From: Actinospica durhamensis
Lineage (GTDB): Bacteria > Actinomycetota > Actinomycetes > Streptomycetales > Catenulisporaceae
Length of the DNA stretch: 64,000 nucleotides
Reading direction: 5' to 3'
Assembly: GCF_018139695.1 (NCBI RefSeq)
Contig: NZ_JAGSOG010000005.1
Span: forward strand, 22,183 to 86,182
Shown here: positions 1-8,719 of the stretch, one piece after another
How the letters are laid out: every line of letters begins with the position of its first letter
Position numbering within the stretch: the stretch's first letter is position 1
Translations under genes and position numbers: made by a program
The notes under the pieces: generated by a model
The model's database searches: none
Told to the model about the DNA's origin: nothing
The model's input: only the letters and a program-made list of their open reading frames with translations

Positions 1-561
1 TGCTCGCGCGAGGGCTGGTTCGGCATCGACGGCGTCGTGCCCGACCTGATGACCTTCGGCAAGGTGATGGGCGGCGGCTTCCCGACCGCGGCCTTCGGCG
101 GCCGCGCCGAGGTGATGGCCCAGCTCGCCCCGATCGGCCCGGTCTACCAGGCCGGCACGCTCTCCGGGAACCCGGTGGCCACCGCCGCGGGCCTGGCCAC
201 CCTGCGCCACTGCACCCCCGAGGTCTACACCCGCCTCGACGCGACCGCCCGCACGGTGGCCGCGCTGGCCTCCGAGGCGCTGACCCGCGAGGGCGTGGCG
301 CACCGGGTGCAGTTCGCCGGGACGATGTTCTCGATCTTCTTCACCGACACCGAGGTGGTGGACTACGCCACCGCCAAGACCCAGGACACCGAGCGGTTCA
401 AGGCCTTCTTCCACGCCATGCTGGCCGGCGGCGTCTACCTCCCGCCGAGCGCCTTCGAGGCCTGGTTCGTCTCGGCCGCGCACGACGAGGACGCCGTCGC
501 CCGTATCGCCGAGGCCCTGCCCGCCGCCGCCGCGGCCGCCGCGGCCGCCGTCAACTCATAG
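1..561 (+). CDS. hemL: Glutamate-1-semialdehyde 2,1-aminomutase, C-terminal part (5' end outside window)
   Basis: This is the C-terminal 186 codons of a PLP enzyme that converts glutamate-1-semialdehyde to 5-aminolevulinate for heme, a cofactor needed by the cytochromes matured by the next genes. The frame is open from base 1. The segment TFGKVMGGG at bases 52-78 contains the lysine (codon 61-63) expected to form the PLP Schiff base, and [13 protein letters not shown] follows at about codons 50-62, both typical of HemL. The protein ends in an alanine run of nine residues made of GCC/GCG codons. The next gene begins a few bases after the stop, so the two are probably co-transcribed. Only the N-terminal substrate-binding part is missing, because of the window edge. 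Confidence 0.93.
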   Translation, partial: CSREGWFGIDGVVPDLMTFGKVMGGGFPTAAFGGRAEVMAQLAPIGPVYQAGTLSGNPVATAAGLATLRHCTPEVYTRLDATARTVAALASEALTREGVAHRVQFAGTMFSIFFTDTEVVDYATAKTQDTERFKAFFHAMLAGGVYLPPSAFEAWFVSAAHDEDAVARIAEALPAAAAAAAAAVNS

Positions 562-571
562 GATGAGTGCC

Positions 572-1237
572 ATGACGCAGATCGATCCCGGGGTCAAGAC
601 CGTCGTGCACCTGATGCGCCACGGCGAGGTGCACAACCCCCAGGGCATCCTCTACGGACGCCTGCCCGACTTCCACCTGTCCGAGCTCGGGCGCAAGATG
701 GCCGAGCGCGGGGCCGAGTTCTTCGCCGAGCGCGACGTGGTGCACGTGGTGGCCTCGCCGCTGGACCGGGCGCAGGAGACCGCGGCGCCGATCGCGGCGC
801 GCCGGGACCTGGAGGTGGCCACCGACGGGCGGCTGATCGAGGCGGCGAACTTCTTCGAGGGCAAGCGCTTCAGCGTCGGCGACGGCGTGCTCAAGCGGCC
901 GCAGGTGTGGTCCAAGCTCTACAACCCGATGCGTCCGTCCTGGGGCGAGCCGTACAAGGAGCAGGTCGCGCGGGTGCGCGCGGCGCTCGAGACGGCCAGG
1001 GACAAGGCACTCGGGCACGAGGCGGTGTGCGTCAGCCACCAGCTGCCGATCTGGGTGAGCCGGCTGGCCGCCGAGCACAAGCACCTGTGGCACGACCCGC
1101 GCAAGCGTCAGTGCTCGCTCGCCTCGATCACCTCGTTCGTCTTCGTCGGCGAGCAGCTCGTCGGGCTCGAGTACCACGAGCCGTCCAAGGACCTGCTGCC
1201 GGTCAAGACGACGAAGAAGTTCGTCGCCGGGGCTTAG
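572..1237 (+). CDS. Histidine phosphatase superfamily (phosphoglycerate mutase-like) protein
   Basis: A 221-residue histidine phosphatase. The N-terminal RHGE motif (residues 16-19) supplies the phospho-accepting histidine, and CVSHQLP near residue 150 supplies the second histidine. True glycolytic phosphoglycerate mutases carry a longer conserved block, so this is more likely a phosphatase of unknown substrate. The start at 572 is preceded by AGGA eight bases upstream. An in-frame ATG at 563 would add three residues but has no Shine-Dalgarno sequence. It lies directly after hemL and before the cytochrome c maturation genes, probably in the same transcription unit. Its role in that pathway is not known to me. 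Confidence 0.85.
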   Translation: MTQIDPGVKTVVHLMRHGEVHNPQGILYGRLPDFHLSELGRKMAERGAEFFAERDVVHVVASPLDRAQETAAPIAARRDLEVATDGRLIEAANFFEGKRFSVGDGVLKRPQVWSKLYNPMRPSWGEPYKEQVARVRAALETARDKALGHEAVCVSHQLPIWVSRLAAEHKHLWHDPRKRQCSLASITSFVFVGEQLVGLEYHEPSKDLLPVKTTKKFVAGA

Positions 1238-1353
1238 ACCGGGTCCGCGGAAACCGCCGCGTCCGGTGTGCCCGGACGTGCGGCAAACTGAACCTCCCTG
1301 AGAACGGCTGACCCGACGGCTTCGTCCGGAATCGGCCGTGCGAGACTCTTCGC

Positions 1354-1938
1354 ATGGTCGCATGGAACCCAGGCCGTCGGGCCGGAGTGCTCGCGCTCAC
1401 CCTGACCGCCGTCGCCGCGTTGGTGGCCGGCTGTTCGGGGTCGGGCAGCTCCGATGGAGGCAACATCGGGTACGTCAGCGTCTCCACCGGTATCACCCAG
1501 ATCAACGCCGCGGACCGGCAGAGCGCCCCGGCGCTGTCCGGCACCACGCTCCAGGGCGCCTCGTACGCGACGTCGTATACGGGCCACGTCACCGTGATCA
1601 ACGTCTGGGGCTCGTGGTGCACCCCGTGCCGCGAGGAGGCGGCCGATCTGGCCGAGACCTACCAGAAGTTCAAGGGCAAGGGTGTCGAGTTCCTCGGCAT
1701 CAACACCCGGGACGACAACGCCTCGGCTCTGACCTACCAGCAGTACTTCAAGATCGACTACCCCTCGTTGCAGGATCCGGATGAGGCCCTGGTGCTCGAC
1801 CTCAAGCAGATCATCCCGGCCACCAGCGTCCCGGCCACGGTGATCGTCGACGCCAGCGGCAAGGTCGCGGTGCGCTGCCTCGGCGCGATCACCGAGCCCG
1901 AGCTGATCAAAGAGCTCGACTACGTGCTCGGGAGCTGA
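1354..1938 (+). CDS. TlpA/ResA-like thioredoxin lipoprotein
   Basis: A 194-residue exported thiol-disulfide oxidoreductase. It has a basic N-terminus, a hydrophobic stretch and a lipobox ending in VAGC (Cys27), so it should be anchored to the outer face of the membrane. The thioredoxin fold carries WCTPC (Cys89 and Cys92) and a cis-proline loop SVPATVIV further on. In System II cytochrome c maturation such proteins reduce the apocytochrome CXXCH cysteines before heme attachment, taking electrons from CcdA. Gene order TlpA-ccdA-resB-ccsB supports this, and ccdA starts three bases after the stop. A ResA function is inferred from position rather than proven. Confidence 0.92.
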   Translation: MVAWNPGRRAGVLALTLTAVAALVAGCSGSGSSDGGNIGYVSVSTGITQINAADRQSAPALSGTTLQGASYATSYTGHVTVINVWGSWCTPCREEAADLAETYQKFKGKGVEFLGINTRDDNASALTYQQYFKIDYPSLQDPDEALVLDLKQIIPATSVPATVIVDASGKVAVRCLGAITEPELIKELDYVLGS

Positions 1939-1941
1939 CCG

Positions 1942-2772
1942 GTGTCCTCCGTCGGTTCCCTCGTTTACAGCGGCTCGCTGCTCCTCGCGGTCCCCGTGGC
2001 CGTAGCGGCGGGGGCGGTCTCCTTCGCCTCACCGTGCGTGCTGCCGCTGGTGCCCGGCTACCTGTCCTACGTCACCGGCATGTCCGCGGTGGACGCGCAG
2101 GACCGGCAGCGCGACGCGCAGGCGCAGGAAGTCGGGGCCGACGGGGACGCGGCCACGGCCCGGCGCGCCCGCTTCGGCTCGCGGCACCGGACCCTGCTCG
2201 GCGCGGTGCTGTTCGTGCTCGGATTCTCCGCGGTGTTCGTCTCCGCCGGGGCCGCCTTCGGCTTCGTGGGCGATAATCTGTTGTCCCATCAGCGCGGCCT
2301 CGACATCATCTTCGGCTGCGTCATGATCGTCATGGGGATCTTCTTCGCCGGCCTGGTGCCGGACCGCTGGAGCGCGTGGATGCAGCGCGACCTGCGGGTG
2401 CACTACCGGCCGACGATGGGCCTGCTCGGCGCGCCGCTGCTCGGGGTGGTCTTCGGCCTCGGCTGGACCCCCTGTCTCGGGCCGACGCTGACGGCGGTTC
2501 AGGAACTGGCCATCGACCAGGGCACGGCCACCCGCGGTGCGGTGCTGGCCGCGTTCTACTGCCTGGGGCTCGGCCTGCCGTTCCTGCTCACCGCCCTGGC
2601 CTTCGGCCGGGCGATGCGCGCCTTCGGCTGGATAAAGCGGCACTACACCGCGGTCACCCGGTTCGGCGGGGCCATGCTGGCCCTGGTCGGGGTGGCCCTG
2701 GTCAGCGGGGTCTGGCAGCAGCTGATCACGCACATGCAGAGCTGGGTGCACGGTTTCAGCCTGCCCCTGTAG
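1942..2772 (+). CDS. ccdA: Cytochrome c biogenesis protein CcdA
   Basis: A 276-residue membrane protein of the CcdA/DsbD transmembrane family. It passes electrons from cytoplasmic thioredoxin through the membrane to the extracellular TlpA-like partner encoded just upstream. The two active cysteines lie in FASPCVLPLVPGY (Cys32) and GWTPCLGPTL (Cys178), each at the start of a hydrophobic hairpin, as expected for the duplicated three-helix architecture. A charged loop of about 40 residues (roughly 50-85) separates the first helices. The start is GTG at 1942, three bases after the preceding stop. Confidence 0.95.
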   Translation: MSSVGSLVYSGSLLLAVPVAVAAGAVSFASPCVLPLVPGYLSYVTGMSAVDAQDRQRDAQAQEVGADGDAATARRARFGSRHRTLLGAVLFVLGFSAVFVSAGAAFGFVGDNLLSHQRGLDIIFGCVMIVMGIFFAGLVPDRWSAWMQRDLRVHYRPTMGLLGAPLLGVVFGLGWTPCLGPTLTAVQELAIDQGTATRGAVLAAFYCLGLGLPFLLTALAFGRAMRAFGWIKRHYTAVTRFGGAMLALVGVALVSGVWQQLITHMQSWVHGFSLPL

Positions 2773-2804
2773 TTCACGCGGGGAAGACGAGAAGGACATT
2801 CCAA

Positions 2805-4607
2805 GTGAGTGACACAGCGCAGGACGCCGCCGCGGCGGCGAAGCCCGAGCCGCAGGGCCCGGGCGAGCCCGCGGAGGGCGCGTTCGCCGCGCCCGATTCC
2901 GCCGTGCCCGAGGGCGCCGAGCCCGAGGCCGCCGAGCCGACCCCGGAGGAGGCGGCCGAGGCCCTGGCCACCGAGCGTGCGGAGAAGCTCTCCACCGCGC
3001 GGAATTTCGACGACGGGATAGCGGTTCCGCGGCTCGGCTGGCTCGGCATGCTGCGCTGGATCTGGCGGCAGCTGACCTCCATGCGCATCGCGCTGGTGCT
3101 GCTGTTCATGCTGTCGCTGGCCGCGATCCCCGGCTCGATCCTGCCGCAGCTGAGCATCGACCCGTCCAAGGTCACCACGTTCTACCAGTCGCACAAGAGC
3201 TGGGCGCCGCTCCTCAACGACCTGCAACTGTTCAACGTGTTCGAGTCGACCTGGTTCGGCGCGATCTACTGCCTGCTGTTCATCTCGCTCATCGGCTGCA
3301 TCGTGCCGCGGTCGCTCGCGCACTACAAGGCGATGCGCACCAACCCGCCGGCCGCGCCGCGCAACCTCAAGCGGCTGCCGGTGCACGCCTCCTTCACCAC
3401 CACCGCCGACGCGGACGAGGTGCTCAAGCTCGCCCGCAAGCGGCTCAGGGGCCGCCGGTTCAAGGCCGTGCACGGCACCGACCGCAACGGCGGCGGCTGG
3501 GTCTCGGCCGAGAAGGGCTACCTGCGCGAGACCGGGAACCTGCTGTTCCACCTCTCGCTCATCGGCATCCTGGTCGGGGTCGCGATCGGCCACTTCTTCG
3601 GATTCAAGGGCGCGGTCCTGGTCACCGAGGGCACCGGCTTCAGCGACACGGTCACCAGCTACGACAGCCTCACCCTGGGGCCGGCCGTGAGCGCGCAGGA
3701 CCTGCCCAACTTCCGGTTCACCCTGAACAAGTTCACCGCCTCCTACCAGGAGAGCGGCGACCAGTTCGCCCAGCCGCGCACCTTCGACGCCTTCGTCACC
3801 CTCTTCGCCACCCCGCAGAGCACGGCGAAGAACGTGGACGTGCAGGTCAACTCGCCGATCAACGTCAACGGCACCAACGTCTTCCTCGAGGGCCACGGCT
3901 ACTCGCCGGTGGTGGAGGTCAAGGACGGCAAGGGCAACGTGCTGTTCGACGGACCGGTCACCTTCCTCGGCCAGGACGCGTACTTCGACTCCTCCGGCGC
4001 GATCAAGGCCCCGTCCAACACCTCGGGCGGCACCGACCTCGGCTTCCAGGGCTGGTTCCTGCCCACCGCGTTCGAGCAGACCGGATCGATGCCGGCCTCG
4101 GTCTTCCCGGCGGCGCAGAACCCGATGCTGATCCTCTCCGCCTACGCCGGCGACTTGAACATGAACGGCGGCGAGGACCAGAGCGTCTACAGCCTGGACA
4201 CCTCCAAGATGAAGCAGCTGGACGTGAAGTCCAAGACCGCCAGCGCCGCCTCGGGCAACGCGCTGCAGCTGAAGGTGGGTCAGACCGCCACCCTGCCCGA
4301 CAGTGACGGTTCGATCACCTTCGTCGGGGTCAAGCAGTGGGCGCAGTTCAACATCGCCTACGACCCGGGCCAGAAGGTCGTGCTGCCCTCCGCGATCGCG
4401 GCCGTGCTGGGTCTGATCGGCTCGCTCGGCATCCGCCGCCGCCGGATCTGGGTCCGGGTGACCGAGCAGGAGGACGGCACCAGCCTGGTGGAGGTGGCCG
4501 GCCTGGCCCGGACCGAGGGCGCGACGCCCACCGCCGAAGTGACCCAAACCGCGCAAGCCCTGGCCGCCGCCGTCCGGCGTCCCGTTCCCGATGGAGCCCC
4601 CGCGTGA
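2805..4607 (+). CDS. resB: Cytochrome c biogenesis protein ResB (Ccs1)
   Basis: A 600-residue ResB-family protein, one half of the System II heme-delivery and cytochrome c synthase complex, working with CcsB downstream. An acidic Ala/Glu/Pro-rich cytoplasmic N-terminus of about 70 residues precedes the first membrane helix (about 93-112, RIALVLLFMLSLAAIPGS). Two more helices flank Ccs1-type sequence, a large extracellular domain follows, and a last helix lies near residue 530. I place the start at GTG 2805 because GAAGGA lies eight bases upstream; the open frame continues further 5' but overlaps ccdA. The gene ends in a GTGA overlap with ccsB, indicating translational coupling. Confidence 0.95.
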   Translation: MSDTAQDAAAAAKPEPQGPGEPAEGAFAAPDSAVPEGAEPEAAEPTPEEAAEALATERAEKLSTARNFDDGIAVPRLGWLGMLRWIWRQLTSMRIALVLLFMLSLAAIPGSILPQLSIDPSKVTTFYQSHKSWAPLLNDLQLFNVFESTWFGAIYCLLFISLIGCIVPRSLAHYKAMRTNPPAAPRNLKRLPVHASFTTTADADEVLKLARKRLRGRRFKAVHGTDRNGGGWVSAEKGYLRETGNLLFHLSLIGILVGVAIGHFFGFKGAVLVTEGTGFSDTVTSYDSLTLGPAVSAQDLPNFRFTLNKFTASYQESGDQFAQPRTFDAFVTLFATPQSTAKNVDVQVNSPINVNGTNVFLEGHGYSPVVEVKDGKGNVLFDGPVTFLGQDAYFDSSGAIKAPSNTSGGTDLGFQGWFLPTAFEQTGSMPASVFPAAQNPMLILSAYAGDLNMNGGEDQSVYSLDTSKMKQLDVKSKTASAASGNALQLKVGQTATLPDSDGSITFVGVKQWAQFNIAYDPGQKVVLPSAIAAVLGLIGSLGIRRRRIWVRVTEQEDGTSLVEVAGLARTEGATPTAEVTQTAQALAAAVRRPVPDGAPA

Positions 4608-5653
4608 GCATCAACGAGACATTCGCGCACTACAGCAATCTGTTCATCGTCCTAGCACTGACCATGTACGCGATCGCGTTCGTGGCCTACACCGCGGAAT
4701 GGGCCTTCGGCACCAGCTCCCGGTTCGGCCGCAGCGTCGAGCAGGTGGGCGCCGGGCAGGCCGAGGACCGGGTGGTGCGCCAGGGCGCGGCCCCGGCCGT
4801 GGAGTCGGTCAACGCGGTCGACGGCGGACACGGCGTGACCGTGCTGACCCGCTCGGTGGCCGAGGAGGAGGAGCCGACGATCTCCAACGGCAACCTGCGC
4901 GCCGAGATCTTCGGCCGCTTCGCCGTGATCGTCAGTGTGCTCGCGTTCGCCTTCCACTTCGCCGGTGTGCTCTGCCGCGGCCTGGCCGCGCACCGCGTGC
5001 CGTGGGCGAACATGTACGAGTTCTCCTGCGCCGCCTCGCTGGCCATGAGCTTCGCCTACATGGTGCTGCTCGGCATGCGCAAGAAGGTGCGCTGGCTCGG
5101 CCTGCCGGTCACCTTCATCGTGCTGATCACCCTCGGCATCGCCTGGACGCTGCTGTACACCGACGCCGAGGAGCTCGTCCCGGCGCTGCACTCCTACTGG
5201 CTCTACATCCACGTGACCGCGGCCGTGATCAGCACCGGCGCGTTCGGCGTGGCCACCGTGGCGACGATCCTGTACCTGGTCAAGGGCGCCAACGAGGAGG
5301 GCGCGCTGCCCCGGATGACCGCCACGCTCGAGCGGCTGCCCTCGTCGGTGGCGCTGGACCGCACCGCCTACCGGGTCATCGCCTTCATCTTCCCGCTGTG
5401 GACCTTCGCGATCATGGCCGGTGCGATCTGGGCGGAGAAGGCCTGGGGCCGGTACTGGGGCTGGGACCCCAAGGAGACCTGGTCGTTCATCGTCTGGGTG
5501 GTCTACGCCGCCTACCTGCACGCCCGGGCCACCCACGGCTGGAAGGGCAAGGCCGCGGCCTACGTCGCGCTGATCGCGTTCGCGTGTGTGCTGTTCAACT
5601 ACTTCGGCGTGAACACGCTGCTGACCGGCAAGCACTCGTACGCGGGGCTCTAA
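4604..5653 (+). CDS. ccsB: Cytochrome c biogenesis protein CcsB (CcsA/ResC family)
   Basis: A 349-residue polytopic membrane protein of the CcsA/ResC family. It carries the tryptophan-rich heme-handling motif WGRYWGWDPKETWSF at about residues 280-295, in the external loop, followed by two C-terminal helices. It forms the cytochrome c synthase with ResB. GTG at 4604 overlaps the resB stop by four bases. An insertion of roughly 60 charged residues after the first helix (about 40-100) is longer than in Bacillus ResC. It is the last gene of the cytochrome c operon; the next gene starts 146 bases later. Confidence 0.95.
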   Translation: MSINETFAHYSNLFIVLALTMYAIAFVAYTAEWAFGTSSRFGRSVEQVGAGQAEDRVVRQGAAPAVESVNAVDGGHGVTVLTRSVAEEEEPTISNGNLRAEIFGRFAVIVSVLAFAFHFAGVLCRGLAAHRVPWANMYEFSCAASLAMSFAYMVLLGMRKKVRWLGLPVTFIVLITLGIAWTLLYTDAEELVPALHSYWLYIHVTAAVISTGAFGVATVATILYLVKGANEEGALPRMTATLERLPSSVALDRTAYRVIAFIFPLWTFAIMAGAIWAEKAWGRYWGWDPKETWSFIVWVVYAAYLHARATHGWKGKAAAYVALIAFACVLFNYFGVNTLLTGKHSYAGL

Positions 5654-5799
5654 AGACCGTATGTCCGGTTCTGTAACAGTCGGGCGACAGCTCACGAAAT
5701 GGGAAACCAGGGCGAATCGTTCTCCGTCTGTCCTTTCAGACACCGAGCGCGGCGGCTGAGGTACGGCCGCCGCCGCCGTGTCGGGAAGGACGAGGGACC

Positions 5800-7440
5800 A
5801 TGGCGAACGACGGCGATGCGTATCCCGAGGAGTTGTGGAACCCGCCGTCGGACGGCCAGGTCAACCCCGACATCGACCTGGACGAGGTGGACCCCTCCGG
5901 CCGCGCCGGGCGCGTGGCCGGCCGCCGCCGGGGCCGGAGCGGGCGGGCCAGGCCGGCCTCGCGCCGGCGCAAGATCCTGAAGTGGACCGCGCTCGGCACC
6001 GCCGGCCTGGTGGCCGTGGTCGCGGGTCTCGGCACGTACGTCGTGCTGCACCTCGACGGGAACATCAAGCACACCGCGCTGCTGCCGACCGGTGTCACGC
6101 AGGCGTCCGAGACCCCGGACAAGTTCGGCAACACGGCCATGAACATCCTGCTCATCGGCACGGACGCGCGGGTCTCCGCGGCCGACTGCTCCCTCGGCGG
6201 AGACTGCTCGAGCAGCGGTGACGGCAACTCGGACGTGATGATGGTCATCCACCTGTCCGCGGACCGCACCAACTCGACCATCATGTCCATACCCCGGGAC
6301 ACCATGACGCAGATCCCGGCCTGCGGCTCGAACAGCTCGTACTACGGGATGGTCAACTCCTCGCTGCAGTACGGCGCGTCCTGCACCGTCGCCACCGTGC
6401 ACCAGCTCACCGGCCTGACCATCGACCACTACATGGAGGTCGACTTCTCCGGCGTCGTGGCCATGTCCGACGCCCTCGGCGGCGTCCCGGTGTGCGTGAG
6501 CAACACCATGTACGACAAGGACTCCGGCCTGCGGCTGAACGCGGGCACCACGGTGGTCGAGGGCAAGCAGGCGCTGGAGTTCGTGCGGACCAGGCACGGC
6601 TTCTACGACGGCTCCGACCTCGGCCGGGAGAAGGCCCAGCACATCTTCCTGTCGGACATGATCAGGCAGCTGCGCTCCGAGGCCTCGCTGACCGACCTGG
6701 GCAACCTCTACTCCATAGCCAACGCGGCCACCAAGTCGCTCCAGGTGGACGACGGGCTGGCCGGTGTGACCAACCTGATCAGCCTGTTCGACACGATGAA
6801 CAAGGTCCCCACCGACCGGGTCACCTTCGTCACGATGCCCTGGGAGCTGGACCCGGCCAACACCGAGCGGGTGATCCCGGAGCAGGCCCAGGCCGAGCAG
6901 ATGTTCACCAACATCAAGGACGACGTGTCCTACTCCAGCGCCAAGAGCTCCGACTCCTCCACCACCTCCAGCAAGACCGCCACCGCGACCGCGACCGCCA
7001 CCGCCGGCTCGGCCTCGAACGTGGTCACCTCGGAAGTCCACGCGCAGATCCTCAACGGCACCGGCGTCTCCGGCCGCGCCTCCGACCTGACCCAGGCCCT
7101 GGTCTCGGCCGGCTTCAGCTCGGGCGACCTGTCCACCGGCAACGCCTCCTCGACCGCCAAGACCGTGGTCTACTACCCCTCCGGCCGGGCCGACTCGGCC
7201 GCCGCGGTGGCCGACGCGCTGGGCATCCCGAGCTCCCAGGTGGTCGAGTCCAGCTCGTACTCCGAGGTCACGGTGGTCGTGGGCACGGACTGGACCAGCG
7301 GCACGACCTACCCGGCGAGCGCGAGCGGCGCCAGCTCCGCGGCGACGACCGCGGCCTCCGCGCCGAGCGAGTCCTCGGCGCTGAACGCGGCCACGACCGG
7401 CCAGTGCGTGCAGGTCGCGCCGGACGACATCGTCAACTAA
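5800..7440 (+). CDS. LCP (LytR-CpsA-Psr) family glycopolymer ligase with LytR_C domain
   Basis: A 546-residue single-pass membrane protein. A basic cytoplasmic N-terminus (about residues 36-60) precedes one membrane helix (61-84). The extracellular LCP domain then starts near NILLIGTDAR and includes SIPRDTM. LCP enzymes move wall glycopolymers (teichoic acid, or arabinogalactan in mycolate-bearing species) from lipid carriers to peptidoglycan. A Ser/Thr/Ala linker (about 383-408) leads to a LytR_C domain (about 410-500) of the EVHAQILNGTGVSG type, and the C-terminal tail is low-complexity. The ATG has GGACGAGGGA just upstream. It stands alone between the ccs operon and an inverted-repeat element that abuts its stop codon. 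The polymer it attaches cannot be told from sequence. Confidence 0.93.
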   Translation: MANDGDAYPEELWNPPSDGQVNPDIDLDEVDPSGRAGRVAGRRRGRSGRARPASRRRKILKWTALGTAGLVAVVAGLGTYVVLHLDGNIKHTALLPTGVTQASETPDKFGNTAMNILLIGTDARVSAADCSLGGDCSSSGDGNSDVMMVIHLSADRTNSTIMSIPRDTMTQIPACGSNSSYYGMVNSSLQYGASCTVATVHQLTGLTIDHYMEVDFSGVVAMSDALGGVPVCVSNTMYDKDSGLRLNAGTTVVEGKQALEFVRTRHGFYDGSDLGREKAQHIFLSDMIRQLRSEASLTDLGNLYSIANAATKSLQVDDGLAGVTNLISLFDTMNKVPTDRVTFVTMPWELDPANTERVIPEQAQAEQMFTNIKDDVSYSSAKSSDSSTTSSKTATATATATAGSASNVVTSEVHAQILNGTGVSGRASDLTQALVSAGFSSGDLSTGNASSTAKTVVYYPSGRADSAAAVADALGIPSSQVVESSSYSEVTVVVGTDWTSGTTYPASASGASSAATTAASAPSESSALNAATTGQCVQVAPDDIVN

Positions 7441-7492
7441 GCCCTGTCTTCGAGCCAGCGTCGCGGCCCCGGCGATGGTGTGAAGACACGGC
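7441..7492. repeat. Short inverted-repeat element A (MITE-like remnant or hairpin)
   Basis: Imperfect terminal inverted repeats: the left end GCCCTGTCTTCGAGCC matches the reverse complement of the right end, GCCGTGTCTTCACACC, at 12 of 16 positions. The element begins on the base after the TAA stop of the LCP gene and is flanked by CTAA (7437-7440) and CTAG (7493-7496). Its right 40 bases match the right end of element B at 17747-17907, including GCGGCCCCGGCGA. I read it as an internally deleted copy of the same non-autonomous element. It could also act as a transcription terminator hairpin for the LCP gene. Confidence 0.6.
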
Positions 7493-7520
7493 CTAGGGCT
7501 CGGCGGATACGATCGGCGGC

Positions 7521-8594
7521 ATGCACGTCCTGCTGAGTTTCGCCGCGTCCCTGGACGGCTGCCTCGACGACACCACGCCGGAGCGGCTACTGCTGTCGAA
7601 CCCGGAGGACTTCGACCGGGTCGACGCCGCCCGCGCGGCGTGTGACGCGATCCTGGTCGGTGCCGGCACGGTGCGTGCCGACGACCCGCGGCTGCTGGTG
7701 CGCTCGGCCGAGCGGCGGGCCGAGCGCGTGGCGCTGGGCCTGGCGCCGAGCCCGCTGCGGGTGGTGCTCACCGGCGCCGGCGGGATCGATCCGGAGGCCA
7801 AGGTGCTGACCACTCCGGGGGCTGAGACGCTGCTGATCGAGGGCCGCCCGGACCTGCGCGCGGTGCTCGCCGAGCTCGAGCGGCGCGGAGTACGACGTCT
7901 GATGGTCGAGGGCGGATCCGCCGTGCTGTCCGCGTTCCTGGCCGAGGACCTCGCGGACGAGATCCAGTACGCCGCCGCGCCCTTCCTGATCGGCGACGCC
8001 GCCGCGCCGCGCGCGTTCGGCCGGCCCGGCGCCGTGCTCTTCCCGCAGAGCCCGGACCGGCGGATGATCCTGGCCGAGTCGCGCGCCCTCGGCGACGTGC
8101 AGTACACGCGCTACCTGGTCCGCCGCGGCCACTCCGACGAGGAGCTGCTGCGCCTGACCATCGAGCTCTCCCGCTCCTGCCCGCCGGTGCTCAAGGCCTA
8201 CTCCGTCGGCGCGATCATCGCAGCGCCCGACGGTAGCGTGCTGAGTACCGGATACTCGCGCGAACCGCGTTACGGCCTCGGCGATCCCTCGGCCAACCAC
8301 GCCGAGGAGGTGGCCATCGCCAAACTCGGCTACGAGGACCCGCGGCTGCGCACCGCGACGCTCTACACCTCGCTCGAACCCTGCTCTCCACGCGCCTCCC
8401 GCCCGCGCAGCTGCACCGATCACATCCTCGCCGCCGGCATTCCGCGCGTGGTGCTCGGCTGGCGCGAACCGACCCTTCTGGCGGTGTGCGACGGAGTCGA
8501 GCGGTTGAGCGCCGCCGGTGTCGAAGTACTCGAACCCGCGGGCTTCGCCGCCGCCGTGGCCGAGGTGAACAGGGCCGTTCTGTCTCAGGACTGA
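7521..8594 (+). CDS. Two-domain RibD-like protein with reversed order (reductase then deaminase)
   Basis: A 357-residue protein. Residues 1-200 resemble the RibD C-terminal / dihydrofolate reductase-like NADPH reductase (LSFAASLDGCLDD, VGAGTVRADDP, LMVEGGSAVL). Residues about 205-357 resemble the RibD N-terminal cytidine-deaminase-fold domain, with zinc ligands in NHAEE (His260, Glu262) and EPC...C (Cys288 and Cys298). Classical RibD has deaminase first and reductase second, so the order here is reversed. Known RibD deaminates and reduces a pyrimidine intermediate of riboflavin synthesis. No other riboflavin gene is nearby, so the substrate may instead be a different pyrimidine or pterin. It is transcribed alone. 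Confidence 0.8.
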   Translation: MHVLLSFAASLDGCLDDTTPERLLLSNPEDFDRVDAARAACDAILVGAGTVRADDPRLLVRSAERRAERVALGLAPSPLRVVLTGAGGIDPEAKVLTTPGAETLLIEGRPDLRAVLAELERRGVRRLMVEGGSAVLSAFLAEDLADEIQYAAAPFLIGDAAAPRAFGRPGAVLFPQSPDRRMILAESRALGDVQYTRYLVRRGHSDEELLRLTIELSRSCPPVLKAYSVGAIIAAPDGSVLSTGYSREPRYGLGDPSANHAEEVAIAKLGYEDPRLRTATLYTSLEPCSPRASRPRSCTDHILAAGIPRVVLGWREPTLLAVCDGVERLSAAGVEVLEPAGFAAAVAEVNRAVLSQD

Positions 8595-8719
8595 CCGCAG
8601 TGGATAACGACTCGGATACACGACAACCCAGGGGTCTGGTTAGGCGTCATGTCATCGGGCTACAACCCCGGTGAGACCTGCTTGAGGGGCAGGGCCGCCG
8701 TCAGCGCAGGGAGAGCGCA

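Noticed and set aside
5654..5799. Small hairpins (GTCTG...CAGAC and GGCGGC...GCCGCC) between ccsB and the LCP gene
   Set aside because: Stems are five to six bases in very GC-rich sequence, too weak to call as terminators.
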